Source: Grimontia kaedaensis (GTDB taxonomy: Bacteria > Pseudomonadota > Gammaproteobacteria > Enterobacterales > Vibrionaceae). Taken from it: a stretch of 64,000 bases of DNA. Position 1 is the stretch's first letter. Every line of letters begins with the position of its first letter. A program made the position numbers and the translations under genes. The notes under the pieces were generated by a model that was not told the origin of the DNA, ran no database searches, and saw nothing but the letters and a program-made list of their open reading frames with translations. Shown here piece by piece: positions 25,711 to 34,027 of this stretch. The stretch spans positions 62,001-126,000 of the forward strand of contig NZ_CP082275.1 of NCBI RefSeq assembly GCF_023746615.1, in the 5' to 3' direction.

Positions 25711-26472
25711 GTGAAACAGACATTACGCCACCAGGAAATACTCGATCTTGTTCGAAGCAAAGGATACGTCAGTACTGACGATCTGGTGGCTCACTTTGAT
25801 GTCAGTCCCCAAACTATTCGTCGCGATCTCAATGAGCTTGCCGCTGAGAACAAGATCCGTCGCCAGCATGGTGGCGCCACCATCCCCTCCAGCTCTGTTA
25901 ACACTGCCTATGACGCCCGTAAGGCTATGCAGCACGAAGCCAAGAATAAGTTGGCGCAGTCGCTTGTGGCGCATATTCCAGATGGTGCGACTCTTTTTAT
26001 CGACATTGGTACCACGCCGGAAGCGGTCGCGCGTGCGCTGCTGAACCACCAAGATCTGCGCATTGTGACAAATAACCTCAACGCAGCCAGTATTCTGATG
26101 GCCAAAGAAGACTTTCGTATCATCATGGCGGGTGGAGAGGTGCGCAACCGTGATGGTGGTATTATGGGTGAGGCCACGCTGGACTTTATTTCCCAGTTTC
26201 GTCTGGACTTCGGTATTTTGGGGATCAGTGGTATCGACCTCGACGGTAGCCTTTTAGATTTTGATTATCACGAAGTACGTGTGAAGCAAGCCATTATGGA
26301 GAACAGCCGCTCAGTCATGCTGGCGGTTGACCACACCAAGTTTGGCCGAAGCGCCATGGTCAACGTCGGGGACATTGCTCAAGTCGATATGCTTTTCACC
26401 AATGCGCCTTTACCAGAAACGCTGCAAGCGCGGTTGCAAGATACTGAAACTCAAATAGAAATGGTCGAGTGA
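25711..26472 (+). CDS. glpR: Glycerol-3-phosphate regulon repressor GlpR
   Basis: A 253-residue DeoR-family repressor. The N-terminal helix-turn-helix (residues about 18-45, FDVSPQTIRRDLNEL) and the sugar-phosphate-sensing domain (FIDIGTTPEAVARALL, DFGILGISGID) follow E. coli GlpR closely. The start is GTG at VKQTLRHQ, matching E. coli MKQTQRH, with AGGGG 5 bases upstream; an upstream ATG (25678) is not supported. It is expected to repress glpD, whose promoter carries matching operators. Confidence 0.95.
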   Translation: MKQTLRHQEILDLVRSKGYVSTDDLVAHFDVSPQTIRRDLNELAAENKIRRQHGGATIPSSSVNTAYDARKAMQHEAKNKLAQSLVAHIPDGATLFIDIGTTPEAVARALLNHQDLRIVTNNLNAASILMAKEDFRIIMAGGEVRNRDGGIMGEATLDFISQFRLDFGILGISGIDLDGSLLDFDYHEVRVKQAIMENSRSVMLAVDHTKFGRSAMVNVGDIAQVDMLFTNAPLPETLQARLQDTETQIEMVE

Positions 26473-26489
26473 TTTTCTTTTTCGATGAT

Positions 26490-26514
26490 GAAACCGCCTG
26501 ATGGCGGTTTTTTT
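26490..26514 (+). terminator. glpR terminator
   Basis: Hairpin aaaccgcc / ggcggttt followed by TTTT, about 17 bases past the glpR stop. Confidence 0.8.
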
Positions 26515-26549
26515 ATGCCCGTAATGCGCGATTTTTCTTCATTTTGTCA

Positions 26550-26616
26550 TTGGGGATGGCGCTTTTTTGTACTAGAATGCTCGAAAACGAAAGTTAAAAT
26601 GTTCGTATGAGCGTGA
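26550..26616 (+). promoter_or_regulatory. glpD promoter with GlpR operators
   Basis: ATGCTCGAAAACGAAAGT (26577-26594) resembles the E. coli GlpR operator ATGTTCGATAACGAACAT; a second half-match ATGTTCG starts at 26599, 22 bases on. A TAGAAT -10 (26573) with TTGGGG 17 bases upstream overlaps the first operator, so GlpR binding would block the polymerase. Confidence 0.65.
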
Positions 26617-26623
26617 GGATGTA

Positions 26624-28159
26624 ATGGAACAGGCAAAAGAAAATCAAAATAACGACGTGTTGGATGTGATTGTTGTGGGTGGCGGCATTAATGGCGCAGG
26701 TATTGCTGCGGATGCGGCTGGTCGTGGCTTGAGTGTTGGCCTTTATGAAGCGGCCGACTTTGCTTCTGCGACGTCTTCAGCCAGCTCCAAACTTATTCAC
26801 GGCGGCCTTCGTTACCTCGAGCATTATGAATTTCGTTTGGTCAGTGAAGCCTTGGCCGAGCGTGAAGTGCTTTTGAAAAAAGCCCCATTCCTTGCCTGGC
26901 CGATGCGTTTTCGTTTACCGCATCGCCCACACCTGCGCCCGGCCTGGATGATCCGTATCGGTCTGTTTATGTATGACCATCTTGGAAAGCGCACCACCTT
27001 GCCTGCCAGCAAAGGACTTCGTTTTGGTGCTGATTCTGTCCTGAAGCCTGAAATGACAAAGGGTTTCGAATACTCAGATTGCTGGGTCGATGACGCGCGA
27101 TTGGTGATCCTGAATGTCATGGACGCATCCGAGCGTGGCGCGGAAGTGCGTAACCGCTGTAAGGTCGTGCGTGCAGAGAGAAACGGTGATGTTTGGGACG
27201 TGGATATCCTTGATACTGTGACTCAAGAAGTCTTCAGCCGCCGATGCAAGGTGTTGGTGAATGCGGCAGGCCCTTGGGTGAAATCCTTCTATGACGATAG
27301 CACCTCGCTCAAATCGCCTCGCGGCATTCGTCTGATCAAAGGTAGCCATGTGGTCGTGCCTCGCGCTCACAACGAAGAGGCGGCTTACATCCTGCAAAAC
27401 GAAGATGGCCGCATTGTGTTTGTGCTGCCATATCTTGACCGCTTCTCCATCATTGGTACGACTGATGTGGAATACAAAGGCGACCCACGTGAAGTGGCGA
27501 TTGAACAGAAAGAAGTCGATTATGTGCTGAATGTTTATAATCAGCACTTTAAACGTCAGTTGAGTACGGATGATGTGGTGTGGACTTACAGTGGCGTGCG
27601 CCCGCTTTGTGACGATGAATCTGACTCACCACAAGCCATCACCCGTGATTACACCCTCGACCTGGATGACAACGGCGGCGATGCGCCTATGCTGACCATT
27701 TTCGGTGGAAAGCTGACGACCTACCGGAAACTGGCTCGTGCAGCGGTGAATAAGTTGGAGCCTTTCTTCCCTGAGATGGGCGAAGACTGGACCGCAGATC
27801 AGGTGTTGCCTGGCGGTGAGGATATTTCAAGCTTCGACGATGTGCAGCAGCGCTTGAAACAAGAGTGTCCGTGGATGGATGATTTCACGGCTAACCGTCT
27901 GGCCATCACTTATGGTAGCCGCGTGTGGGTATGGCTCAATGGCGCGAAGACGGCTGCTGATTTGGGTATCGATTTCGGTGAAGGATTGTCACAGCGCGAA
28001 GTGGAGTATCTGATGGCATCTGAATATGTGCAGGATGCTGAAGACTTGCTGTGGCGTCGCACCAAACTGGGCTTGTACCTTTCTAAGGAACAGCAACAAC
28101 TGGTTGCTGACTACATTTCCAGAGGCGCATCAGCAATGGATGAGGCTGCGACGGCCTGA
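26624..28159 (+). CDS. glpD: Aerobic glycerol-3-phosphate dehydrogenase
   Basis: A 511-residue membrane-associated FAD enzyme that oxidises sn-glycerol-3-phosphate to dihydroxyacetone phosphate and passes electrons to quinone. The FAD motif is VVGGGINGAGIAADAAGRG near residue 17; SKLIHGGLRYLEHYEF and FGGKLTTYRKLA are typical of GlpD. It stands alone behind GlpR operators and ends at a strong terminator. Confidence 0.97.
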   Translation: MEQAKENQNNDVLDVIVVGGGINGAGIAADAAGRGLSVGLYEAADFASATSSASSKLIHGGLRYLEHYEFRLVSEALAEREVLLKKAPFLAWPMRFRLPHRPHLRPAWMIRIGLFMYDHLGKRTTLPASKGLRFGADSVLKPEMTKGFEYSDCWVDDARLVILNVMDASERGAEVRNRCKVVRAERNGDVWDVDILDTVTQEVFSRRCKVLVNAAGPWVKSFYDDSTSLKSPRGIRLIKGSHVVVPRAHNEEAAYILQNEDGRIVFVLPYLDRFSIIGTTDVEYKGDPREVAIEQKEVDYVLNVYNQHFKRQLSTDDVVWTYSGVRPLCDDESDSPQAITRDYTLDLDDNGGDAPMLTIFGGKLTTYRKLARAAVNKLEPFFPEMGEDWTADQVLPGGEDISSFDDVQQRLKQECPWMDDFTANRLAITYGSRVWVWLNGAKTAADLGIDFGEGLSQREVEYLMASEYVQDAEDLLWRRTKLGLYLSKEQQQLVADYISRGASAMDEAATA

Positions 28160-28177
28160 GTTCAGACCCAAAAACAC

Positions 28178-28205
28178 AAAAGGCGGCTAATAAGCCGCCT
28201 TTTCA
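28178..28205. terminator. Bidirectional terminator
   Basis: Hairpin aaaaggcggct / agccgcctttt between the convergent glpD and fliL-like genes. Confidence 0.8.
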
Positions 28206-28216
28206 GTTTCAAACGC

Positions 28217-28624
28217 TTACTGATACAAGTATTTTGTAAACAGCAGGTCAGCAATGACTTTCTGATTGGTTTCCGCCAATAGCATTTCGTTTACCTTGTC
28301 CAGACACGCTTTGCGAATCGACTCGCGGCCGGAGAGGGATTTCACACGCACTTCATTTTCCTGGCTCAACACTTCAATGATGGTGTCGCGGATCAGCGGC
28401 TGGTGATATTCCAGCATCTGTATCAGTGAAGGGTCATCCACCATTAGGTCAACTCGGACATTAATAAATCCAAGCTTGCGGCCTTCCGTAATAAAGTTAG
28501 TGGTGATCTCTGGCTCAAGCGTAAAATAGCTGAACTGCGCGGCATTCTCTTCCTCAGCCAAGGTTGGAAGGGAAAACAGCAGAGACACGATTAAGGCGAA
28601 AACAGCAGTGATATTTTTTTTCAT
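28217..28624 (-). CDS. FliL-family protein with cleavable signal
   Basis: A 135-residue protein of the FliL family (FSYFTLEPEITTNFI, GFINVRVDLMV). A hydrophobic N-terminus followed by LPTLAEE looks like a signal peptide with cleavage after Ala, which would leave a periplasmic FliL domain. The flagellar FliL itself keeps its membrane anchor, so this is a paralogue outside the flagellar cluster. The ATG at 28624 is preferred over an upstream TTG. It is divergent from ubiC. Confidence 0.75.
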   Translation of the reverse strand: MKKNITAVFALIVSLLFSLPTLAEEENAAQFSYFTLEPEITTNFITEGRKLGFINVRVDLMVDDPSLIQMLEYHQPLIRDTIIEVLSQENEVRVKSLSGRESIRKACLDKVNEMLLAETNQKVIADLLFTKYLYQ

Positions 28625-28706
28625 GGTTTTTGCCAAACCCCGGATTTCATAAATCTCTTATGGTAGTTTAGCTGCGCGAATAGGGGCACAGCTTGTACAA
28701 TAGCGC

Positions 28707-28757
28707 AATATACCTAAACCACTTAAAGCCCGAATCTCTAAGTGGTTTAGGTATATT
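28707..28757. repeat. Perfect 19-bp inverted repeat
   Basis: Left arm 28707-28725 (AATATACCTAAACCACTTA) and right arm 28739-28757 are exact reverse complements with a 13-base spacer. It lies in the divergent gap between fliL-like and ubiC. No T-run follows, so it does not look like an ordinary terminator. It may be a dispersed palindromic element or an operator. Confidence 0.9.
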
Positions 28758-28825
28758 AATACTAAACACTATTGGCCGATTCGGCGAAAGTTTTGTGGTT
28801 TTTTTGCTCTTTGGCTCAGGATAAC

Positions 28826-29362
28826 ATGTCAGAATTCAAGGAATTACACTTACAAGCTCTCATGAATGCAAAGTGGGAGGAGCCAGACTGGCAAACTCTT
28901 GAAACTACCCGCGAAGGGGCGTGGTTACTGGAACGCCACTCGATGACAGAAAGGCTGAAAGCGCACTGCCGTACGCTGGCCGTTGAAGTGTTGGGCTTAC
29001 ATGAAATAGAACAATCTGCCCTGACTGAGAACGAGCTCAGCCTGTTGGGTGAAGAGTCTTGTTTGGTACGTGAAGTTGTCCTGTCTGGTGATGGGGATGC
29101 ATGGTTGTGTGCACGCACTTTGGTGCCTAAATCGACCCTGACAGAAAAAGAGCAAGACATTGCCGATCTTGGCGCGGTGCCTTTGGGGCAGCGCGTGTTT
29201 AATCAGGCCAATGCCCGTCGTGATGCGATTGAAGTTGCGACTGTGGTGGTCGAAGGACAGTTCCTGCTGGCGCGTCGTTCGCGTTTGTGGGTCAACGAAA
29301 AACCGATGCTGGTTTCCGAGCTATTTTTACCGGATGCACCGGTGTATCAGGAGGAAGGCTAA
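28826..29362 (+). CDS. ubiC: Chorismate lyase
   Basis: A 178-residue cytoplasmic enzyme that converts chorismate to 4-hydroxybenzoate and pyruvate, the first step of ubiquinone synthesis. Family segments include LLERHSMTERLK near residue 35, VREVVLSGDG and the C-terminal ARRSRLWVNEKPMLVSELFLP. The ATG at 28826 has AGGA 6 bases upstream. ubiA starts at the next base after its stop, so the two are coupled. Confidence 0.93.
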   Translation: MSEFKELHLQALMNAKWEEPDWQTLETTREGAWLLERHSMTERLKAHCRTLAVEVLGLHEIEQSALTENELSLLGEESCLVREVVLSGDGDAWLCARTLVPKSTLTEKEQDIADLGAVPLGQRVFNQANARRDAIEVATVVVEGQFLLARRSRLWVNEKPMLVSELFLPDAPVYQEEG

Positions 29363-30223
29363 ATGGATGTAGCCAAGGCGAGAGCATATTGGCAATTAAC
29401 GCGGATGGACAGGCCAATTGGCAGCTTGTTGCTGCTTTGGCCAACGCTTTGGGCATTGTTTCTGGCAGCTGATGGGATGCCGAACCTGCACGTACTGGTG
29501 GTCTTCGTACTTGGCGTTATTATGATGCGCGCAGCGGGATGTGTAATTAACGACTTCGCTGATCGCAATTTTGATGGTCATGTGAAACGTACCAAAGCCC
29601 GTCCATTACCATCAGGGTTGGTGACCGCTAAAGAGGCATTAGCCCTGTTTGGTCTGCTGATTTTGGGCGCATTCCTGCTGGTACTGACGCTTGACCCTTT
29701 AACCATCAAGCTATCTGTGGTTGCCGCACTGTTGGCGTCTGTCTATCCCTTTATGAAACGCTTCACCCATATGCCGCAGTTGGTGCTTGGCATGGCATTC
29801 AGCTGGGCGATCCCGATGGCCTATGCGGCGCAGTCTGGCGAATTGCCGCCAGTGGCATGGATGCTGTTTCTGGCCAATGTATTGTGGACCGTGGCTTATG
29901 ACACCCTGTATGCCATGGTTGACCGAGATGATGATCTGAAAGTCGGCATCAAATCCTCCGCCATTCTTTTTGGTCGTTTCGACAAGATTGCTATCGGTAT
30001 CCTACAACTGATTACGGTTCTTTTATTGGTGCTGGTGGGCTACCTCAGCGGCCTTTCACAGGTTTATTATTGGTTCCTACTGGCTGCGTCGGCGTTGTTT
30101 GTTTATCAGCAATGGCTGGCCCGTGGCCGTGAACGAGAGCTTTGTTTCAAAGCCTTCTTGAACAACAACTATGTCGGAATGCTGGTATTTTTTGGTTTGG
30201 CGCTTGCTGTGTTGATGAAGTAA
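29363..30223 (+). CDS. ubiA: 4-hydroxybenzoate octaprenyltransferase
   Basis: A 286-residue inner-membrane prenyltransferase that attaches the polyprenyl tail to 4-hydroxybenzoate. The first aspartate motif is NDFADRNFDGHVKRTKARPL (N-terminal third) and the second is YDTLYAMVDRDDDLKVGIKSS. About eight or nine membrane segments. GGAGG within the end of ubiC serves as its ribosome site. Confidence 0.96.
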   Translation: MDVAKARAYWQLTRMDRPIGSLLLLWPTLWALFLAADGMPNLHVLVVFVLGVIMMRAAGCVINDFADRNFDGHVKRTKARPLPSGLVTAKEALALFGLLILGAFLLVLTLDPLTIKLSVVAALLASVYPFMKRFTHMPQLVLGMAFSWAIPMAYAAQSGELPPVAWMLFLANVLWTVAYDTLYAMVDRDDDLKVGIKSSAILFGRFDKIAIGILQLITVLLLVLVGYLSGLSQVYYWFLLAASALFVYQQWLARGRERELCFKAFLNNNYVGMLVFFGLALAVLMK

Positions 30224-30242
30224 TACGCAACTTAACAACAAT

Positions 30243-30273
30243 AAAAAAACTCGCCCTATAGGCGAGTTTTTTG
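30243..30273. terminator. Bidirectional terminator
   Basis: Hairpin aaaaaactcgcc / ggcgagtttttt between the convergent ubiA and plsB genes, with T-runs both ways. Confidence 0.85.
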
Positions 30274-30292
30274 TTTCGGCGAATTGAGGTTA

Positions 30293-32725
30293 TCAATCGT
30301 CGGATGGCTGGTTCAGGATAGCCTGAATGGTCAGCTGCACTTCCGGTGAAATCAAACCGAACACACATTCGCGAAGCGCTTCAATGCGATCAGCTCGGGC
30401 GTGGTCGTCGTCATTCAGATAGCCGTGTTCACGCAGCGAGTTCAGCAAAGTGGCAAACACGCCTTTGTCGAAGAACTCCGGAGCGTTGATACCATGCAGG
30501 CGGCTCAGACGTTGCGCCATCATCTGGCTTTGTTGCTCCAGATCGGACTTCGAGGTATCCGGCTCATGACTGAACAGCGTCAGAGTGATTGCGTAGCGCT
30601 GCAGAGTTTCTGCAATAGTGCGGCCCAGCAACTGAAGTTGGGTCAGCTTGCCGTTGTTACGACTGATAGTTTCACCATCCACGGTGATCAGCGATTGACG
30701 CTCAAGCTCAATCAAGGTCGCATCGACGTAGCTTTGTAAAGACGCATCATCGAAGCTCATGAAGAGCTCAGCTTTCAGCAGCGGATAAAGCTGACGAATC
30801 GAGTCCATCAGGTTTTCACGTGAAACACGGGTCTTGAAAACCAGCATTTGCGCGATCAGAGATGGCACCGCAAACAAATGAATGATGTTATTACGGTAGA
30901 AGGTCATCAGGATGGCCTGTTGACGGTCCAGCGAAATTACTTCACCCAGCGAGTCTTTCTCAACCACAAACTTGTTTAGGCTCAACGCATGCTCAACCAG
31001 TTCCTGCGCTGAATCTGCTGGCACTGTACTGGTCGCTGAATACGGTACCTGACGCAACAACTCAAGATAAATGGTGATTTGTTCTTCCAGGGCTTCACGG
31101 CTGAGCGCGCTCTGACGGGAAGCGAGCAGGGCGGTCGCACACAGAGTCAGGGCGTTGGCAGCGGCAGCATCATTGATTTTGGTCATCATGCGCTCTGCCA
31201 ATTCGTTCACTGCTGGAAGCAACCAATCTGGACGCTGAGGTTCAATCGGGTCGATGTCTTTTTGCCAATCCGGTGCCTTCTCGTTCAAGAAGTGATTCAC
31301 CGGAATAGGCTCGCCGAAGTTCACATAGCCCTTACCGTAGTTACGCAGTTTGCGAAGAATGCCCAGCACCTGGCCGAAGCTCTCTTTCTCTTTGCGCTTG
31401 CCTTGCAGCTCTTTAGCGTAAGTACTCACTTCCATTACGTGTTCGTAACCGATGTATACCGGCACTAGGGTTACTGGGCGCTTGAGGCCGCGAAGCATAG
31501 CTTGAATGGTCATTGCCAGCATGCCTGTTTTTGCTGGAAGCAGACGACCTGTACGTGAACGGCCACCTTCTGAGAAGTACTCCACGGAGTAACCTTTGGC
31601 AAAAAGCTCAGCCAAGTATTCCCGAAATACGGTGGAATAGAGGCGGTTGCCTTTAAAAGTACGACGCAGGAAGAAGGCGCCGCCGCGACGGAAAATAGGG
31701 CCCGCTGGGAAGAAGTTCAGGTTCACGCCCGCCGCGATGTGCGGAGGTACCAGACCTTCTTTGTACAGCACGTACGAAAGCAGCAGATAGTCCATGTGTG
31801 AGCGGTGACAAGGCACGTACACAATTTCATGACCATCCTGCGCCAGCTTACGCACACGCTCGGAGTTATTAATATTAAGGCCTTGATACAGCTTGTTCCA
31901 AAGCCAGGTCAGGATGCGATCACCATAGCGGATAAGGCTTGGCGAGAAGTCCGCGGCGATTTCTTCCATCATGTCGATGGCTTCTTTGCGTACTTTCTCT
32001 ACCGGTACATCACGGCTTGCCGCTTCATCCTGTACCGCTTTATCAATGGCTTTGGAGGCTAGCAGGCGTTTGAACAGCAATTGACGATCCGGCAGGCCAG
32101 GGCCAGATGCCGCCATTTTCTGGCGTGAGAAATGGATTTTCGCCACACGCGCCAGTTTGTTCGCGATTGTAGTGTCCGTGCCGTGCTTGTCTGCCATATA
32201 ACGCAGGGAAACCGCGTTGCTCAGGCGAACCATGCTGTCGCGACCCAATGTCAAAATGGTGTAGCACTTTTGCAGGCCGTTCATCGCTTGAAGAGCAGGT
32301 GCTGCTGGGCGGGATTCATTGCCCGGGTCGCGGTTCCAAACCACGGATGCAGGCACCATCTGGATGTCGAGTTCAGTGTCACGCTTGTGAAGTTCGAGCC
32401 ACTCGGTGAACAGTGCGATGGAGTCAGCCGGGATAGGGTCGCTGTCTTTGAACATGCGCTTGCCCTGAGAGATAAACACATATCGTGGCAGGCTTTTTCC
32501 ACCTAGTTCAAGTGGTTCAAGTGGGTCAGGTAGTCCCAGCTGGAGACAACTACTGCGAAGGGTTAGCAGATCCGTATGAGAGCGAAATGGCAATACATAA
32601 ACCAGAGGTCGGGACACATCCAGACCCAGTTGATTTATGGGATCTGACGGAATACTGATGGTTTTCACCAGTACCGACAGCGGTAAATTCAATAACTTCT
32701 GATAGATTGATTGGCAAGCAGACAT
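30293..32725 (-). CDS. plsB: Glycerol-3-phosphate 1-O-acyltransferase
   Basis: An 810-residue inner-membrane enzyme (E. coli 807) that makes lysophosphatidate from glycerol-3-phosphate and acyl-ACP or acyl-CoA. The acyltransferase block I is CHRSHMDYLLLSYVLY (HxxxxD); block III FSEGGRSRTGRLLPAKTG and block IV LVPVYIGYEHV follow. GAGG precedes the ATG. It is divergent from lexA, as E. coli plsB lies near lexA. Confidence 0.96.
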   Translation of the reverse strand: MSACQSIYQKLLNLPLSVLVKTISIPSDPINQLGLDVSRPLVYVLPFRSHTDLLTLRSSCLQLGLPDPLEPLELGGKSLPRYVFISQGKRMFKDSDPIPADSIALFTEWLELHKRDTELDIQMVPASVVWNRDPGNESRPAAPALQAMNGLQKCYTILTLGRDSMVRLSNAVSLRYMADKHGTDTTIANKLARVAKIHFSRQKMAASGPGLPDRQLLFKRLLASKAIDKAVQDEAASRDVPVEKVRKEAIDMMEEIAADFSPSLIRYGDRILTWLWNKLYQGLNINNSERVRKLAQDGHEIVYVPCHRSHMDYLLLSYVLYKEGLVPPHIAAGVNLNFFPAGPIFRRGGAFFLRRTFKGNRLYSTVFREYLAELFAKGYSVEYFSEGGRSRTGRLLPAKTGMLAMTIQAMLRGLKRPVTLVPVYIGYEHVMEVSTYAKELQGKRKEKESFGQVLGILRKLRNYGKGYVNFGEPIPVNHFLNEKAPDWQKDIDPIEPQRPDWLLPAVNELAERMMTKINDAAAANALTLCATALLASRQSALSREALEEQITIYLELLRQVPYSATSTVPADSAQELVEHALSLNKFVVEKDSLGEVISLDRQQAILMTFYRNNIIHLFAVPSLIAQMLVFKTRVSRENLMDSIRQLYPLLKAELFMSFDDASLQSYVDATLIELERQSLITVDGETISRNNGKLTQLQLLGRTIAETLQRYAITLTLFSHEPDTSKSDLEQQSQMMAQRLSRLHGINAPEFFDKGVFATLLNSLREHGYLNDDDHARADRIEALRECVFGLISPEVQLTIQAILNQPSDD

Positions 32726-32925
32726 CTGATCGCAGCCTCTTATGTTTAGTGCGTGGCAAGTCTAGCAGAAAACGTCTCCGAACTTGCAGGGAAATGACAC
32801 CAATCCGGGGGCTTATGTCATGCATGAGCCGAGGTCTGGTGACTTGGGCAGTCAGAAAAAATGTGAGCTGAACAGACCCATTATTAGAGATTGGCGCAAA
32901 ATCCGCCTTTTCAAGCGGTTAAACA

Positions 32926-32961
32926 CTGGATATACTCACAGTTAACTGTATAAAAAGACAG
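32926..32961 (+). promoter_or_regulatory. Two LexA (SOS) boxes upstream of lexA
   Basis: CTGGATATACTCACAG (32926-32941) and CTGTATAAAAAGACAG (32946-32961) fit CTG-N10-CAG and lie just before the lexA start, matching the paired boxes of E. coli lexA. They indicate autoregulation. Confidence 0.92.
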
Positions 32962-32969
32962 GTCATGAT

Positions 32970-33593
32970 ATGAAGCCGTTAACCGCAAGACAACAGCAAG
33001 TCTTTGATTTGATCAAAGCAAAGATCGATGACACTGGTATGCCACCGACGCGTGCCGAGATCGCAAGAGAACTGGGGTTCCGCTCTGCCAATGCTGCTGA
33101 AGAACATCTTAAAGCACTGGCACGAAAAGGCGTGCTTGAAATCGTGCCTGGTGCATCACGTGGCATTCGCTTGCTGGTGGAAACCGAAGCGGCAAACGAT
33201 GACGAAGGCCTGCCTTTGATTGGTCGTGTCGCTGCCGGTGAGCCTATTCTGGCGCAAGAGCATGTAGAAATGCATTATCAGGTCGACCCAAACCTGTTCA
33301 AACCAAATGCCGATTTCCTGTTGCGTGTCAGCGGCATGAGTATGAAAGACATCGGTATTATGGATGGCGATCTGCTTGCAGTACATAAAACGCAAGACGT
33401 GCGAAACGGCCAGGTTGTTGTCGCGCGTGTTGAAGATGATGTGACGGTAAAGCGTCTTGAGCGCAAAGGTAATCAGGTGCTGCTTCATGCTGAGAATGAA
33501 GAGTTTGCTCCAATTGTGGTTGACCTTTCTCAGCAGCATCTCACCATTGAGGGTATCGCGGTTGGTGTGATTCGCAACACAGACTGGATGTAA
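32970..33593 (+). CDS. lexA: LexA repressor
   Basis: A 207-residue SOS repressor. The N-terminal winged helix-turn-helix binds SOS boxes. The self-cleavage bond is Ala89-Gly90 (RVAAGEP), the catalytic Ser is Ser124 (SGMSMKD) and the Lys is Lys161 (TVKRLER), each five residues beyond the E. coli numbering (A84-G85, S119, K156). It ends at a hairpin terminator, so the downstream cox operon is a separate unit. Confidence 0.97.
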   Translation: MKPLTARQQQVFDLIKAKIDDTGMPPTRAEIARELGFRSANAAEEHLKALARKGVLEIVPGASRGIRLLVETEAANDDEGLPLIGRVAAGEPILAQEHVEMHYQVDPNLFKPNADFLLRVSGMSMKDIGIMDGDLLAVHKTQDVRNGQVVVARVEDDVTVKRLERKGNQVLLHAENEEFAPIVVDLSQQHLTIEGIAVGVIRNTDWM

Positions 33594-33619
33594 TCGTCCC
33601 GCTTCGCGTTACAAGAGTT

Positions 33620-33668
33620 AAAGAAACAGGCAGCTTCGGTCCAAAAGACCGTAGCTGCCTTTCTTTTT
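33620..33668 (+). terminator. lexA terminator
   Basis: A long hairpin, aagaaacaggcagct...ggtc / gacc...agctgcctttctt, interrupted by one 2-base internal loop, with a T-rich tail (TTTCTTTTT). Confidence 0.8.
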
Positions 33669-34027
33669 GCGGATCTTTCTTACTACAAGCCGCTTAAGCC
33701 CTGCATTTTTGCACACTCGCGATTCTCTGTTGTGAGTGGTCACTTTCGCTAAGCCCTGCCAGTAACTCTTCTTAAAACAAAGATTTTTCCGCCTTGATTT
33801 TCTCAGGGATTTTAAGAAAAGCGGCACAAAATCGTTGAAGGTGAAACAGTTGTCTTCATCTCGTAAATTCGTGGCTGGCATCATATTTCGGCGCATTCTG
33901 CTGCTCAAATTTTGTTCTTTCCACGTTCCTTGCCTAGCTTTAATTGTAAACAGAGTGTTAATCGAACTTTCATTTTTTTGCATCCATTTACATTTTGCAC
34001 TGCGAAGTGACTTTGAGGAGGGAACCG
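33669..34027 (+). promoter_or_regulatory. Upstream region of the cox operon; candidate ArcA site
   Basis: About 360 bases without a recognisable gene. GTAAA and GTTAA occur 11 bases apart (33946 and 33957) in TTGTAAACAGAGTGTTAATC, the spacing and sequence of an ArcA box. This would fit repression of an aerobic oxidase at low oxygen, but it is only a pattern match. Confidence 0.3.
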
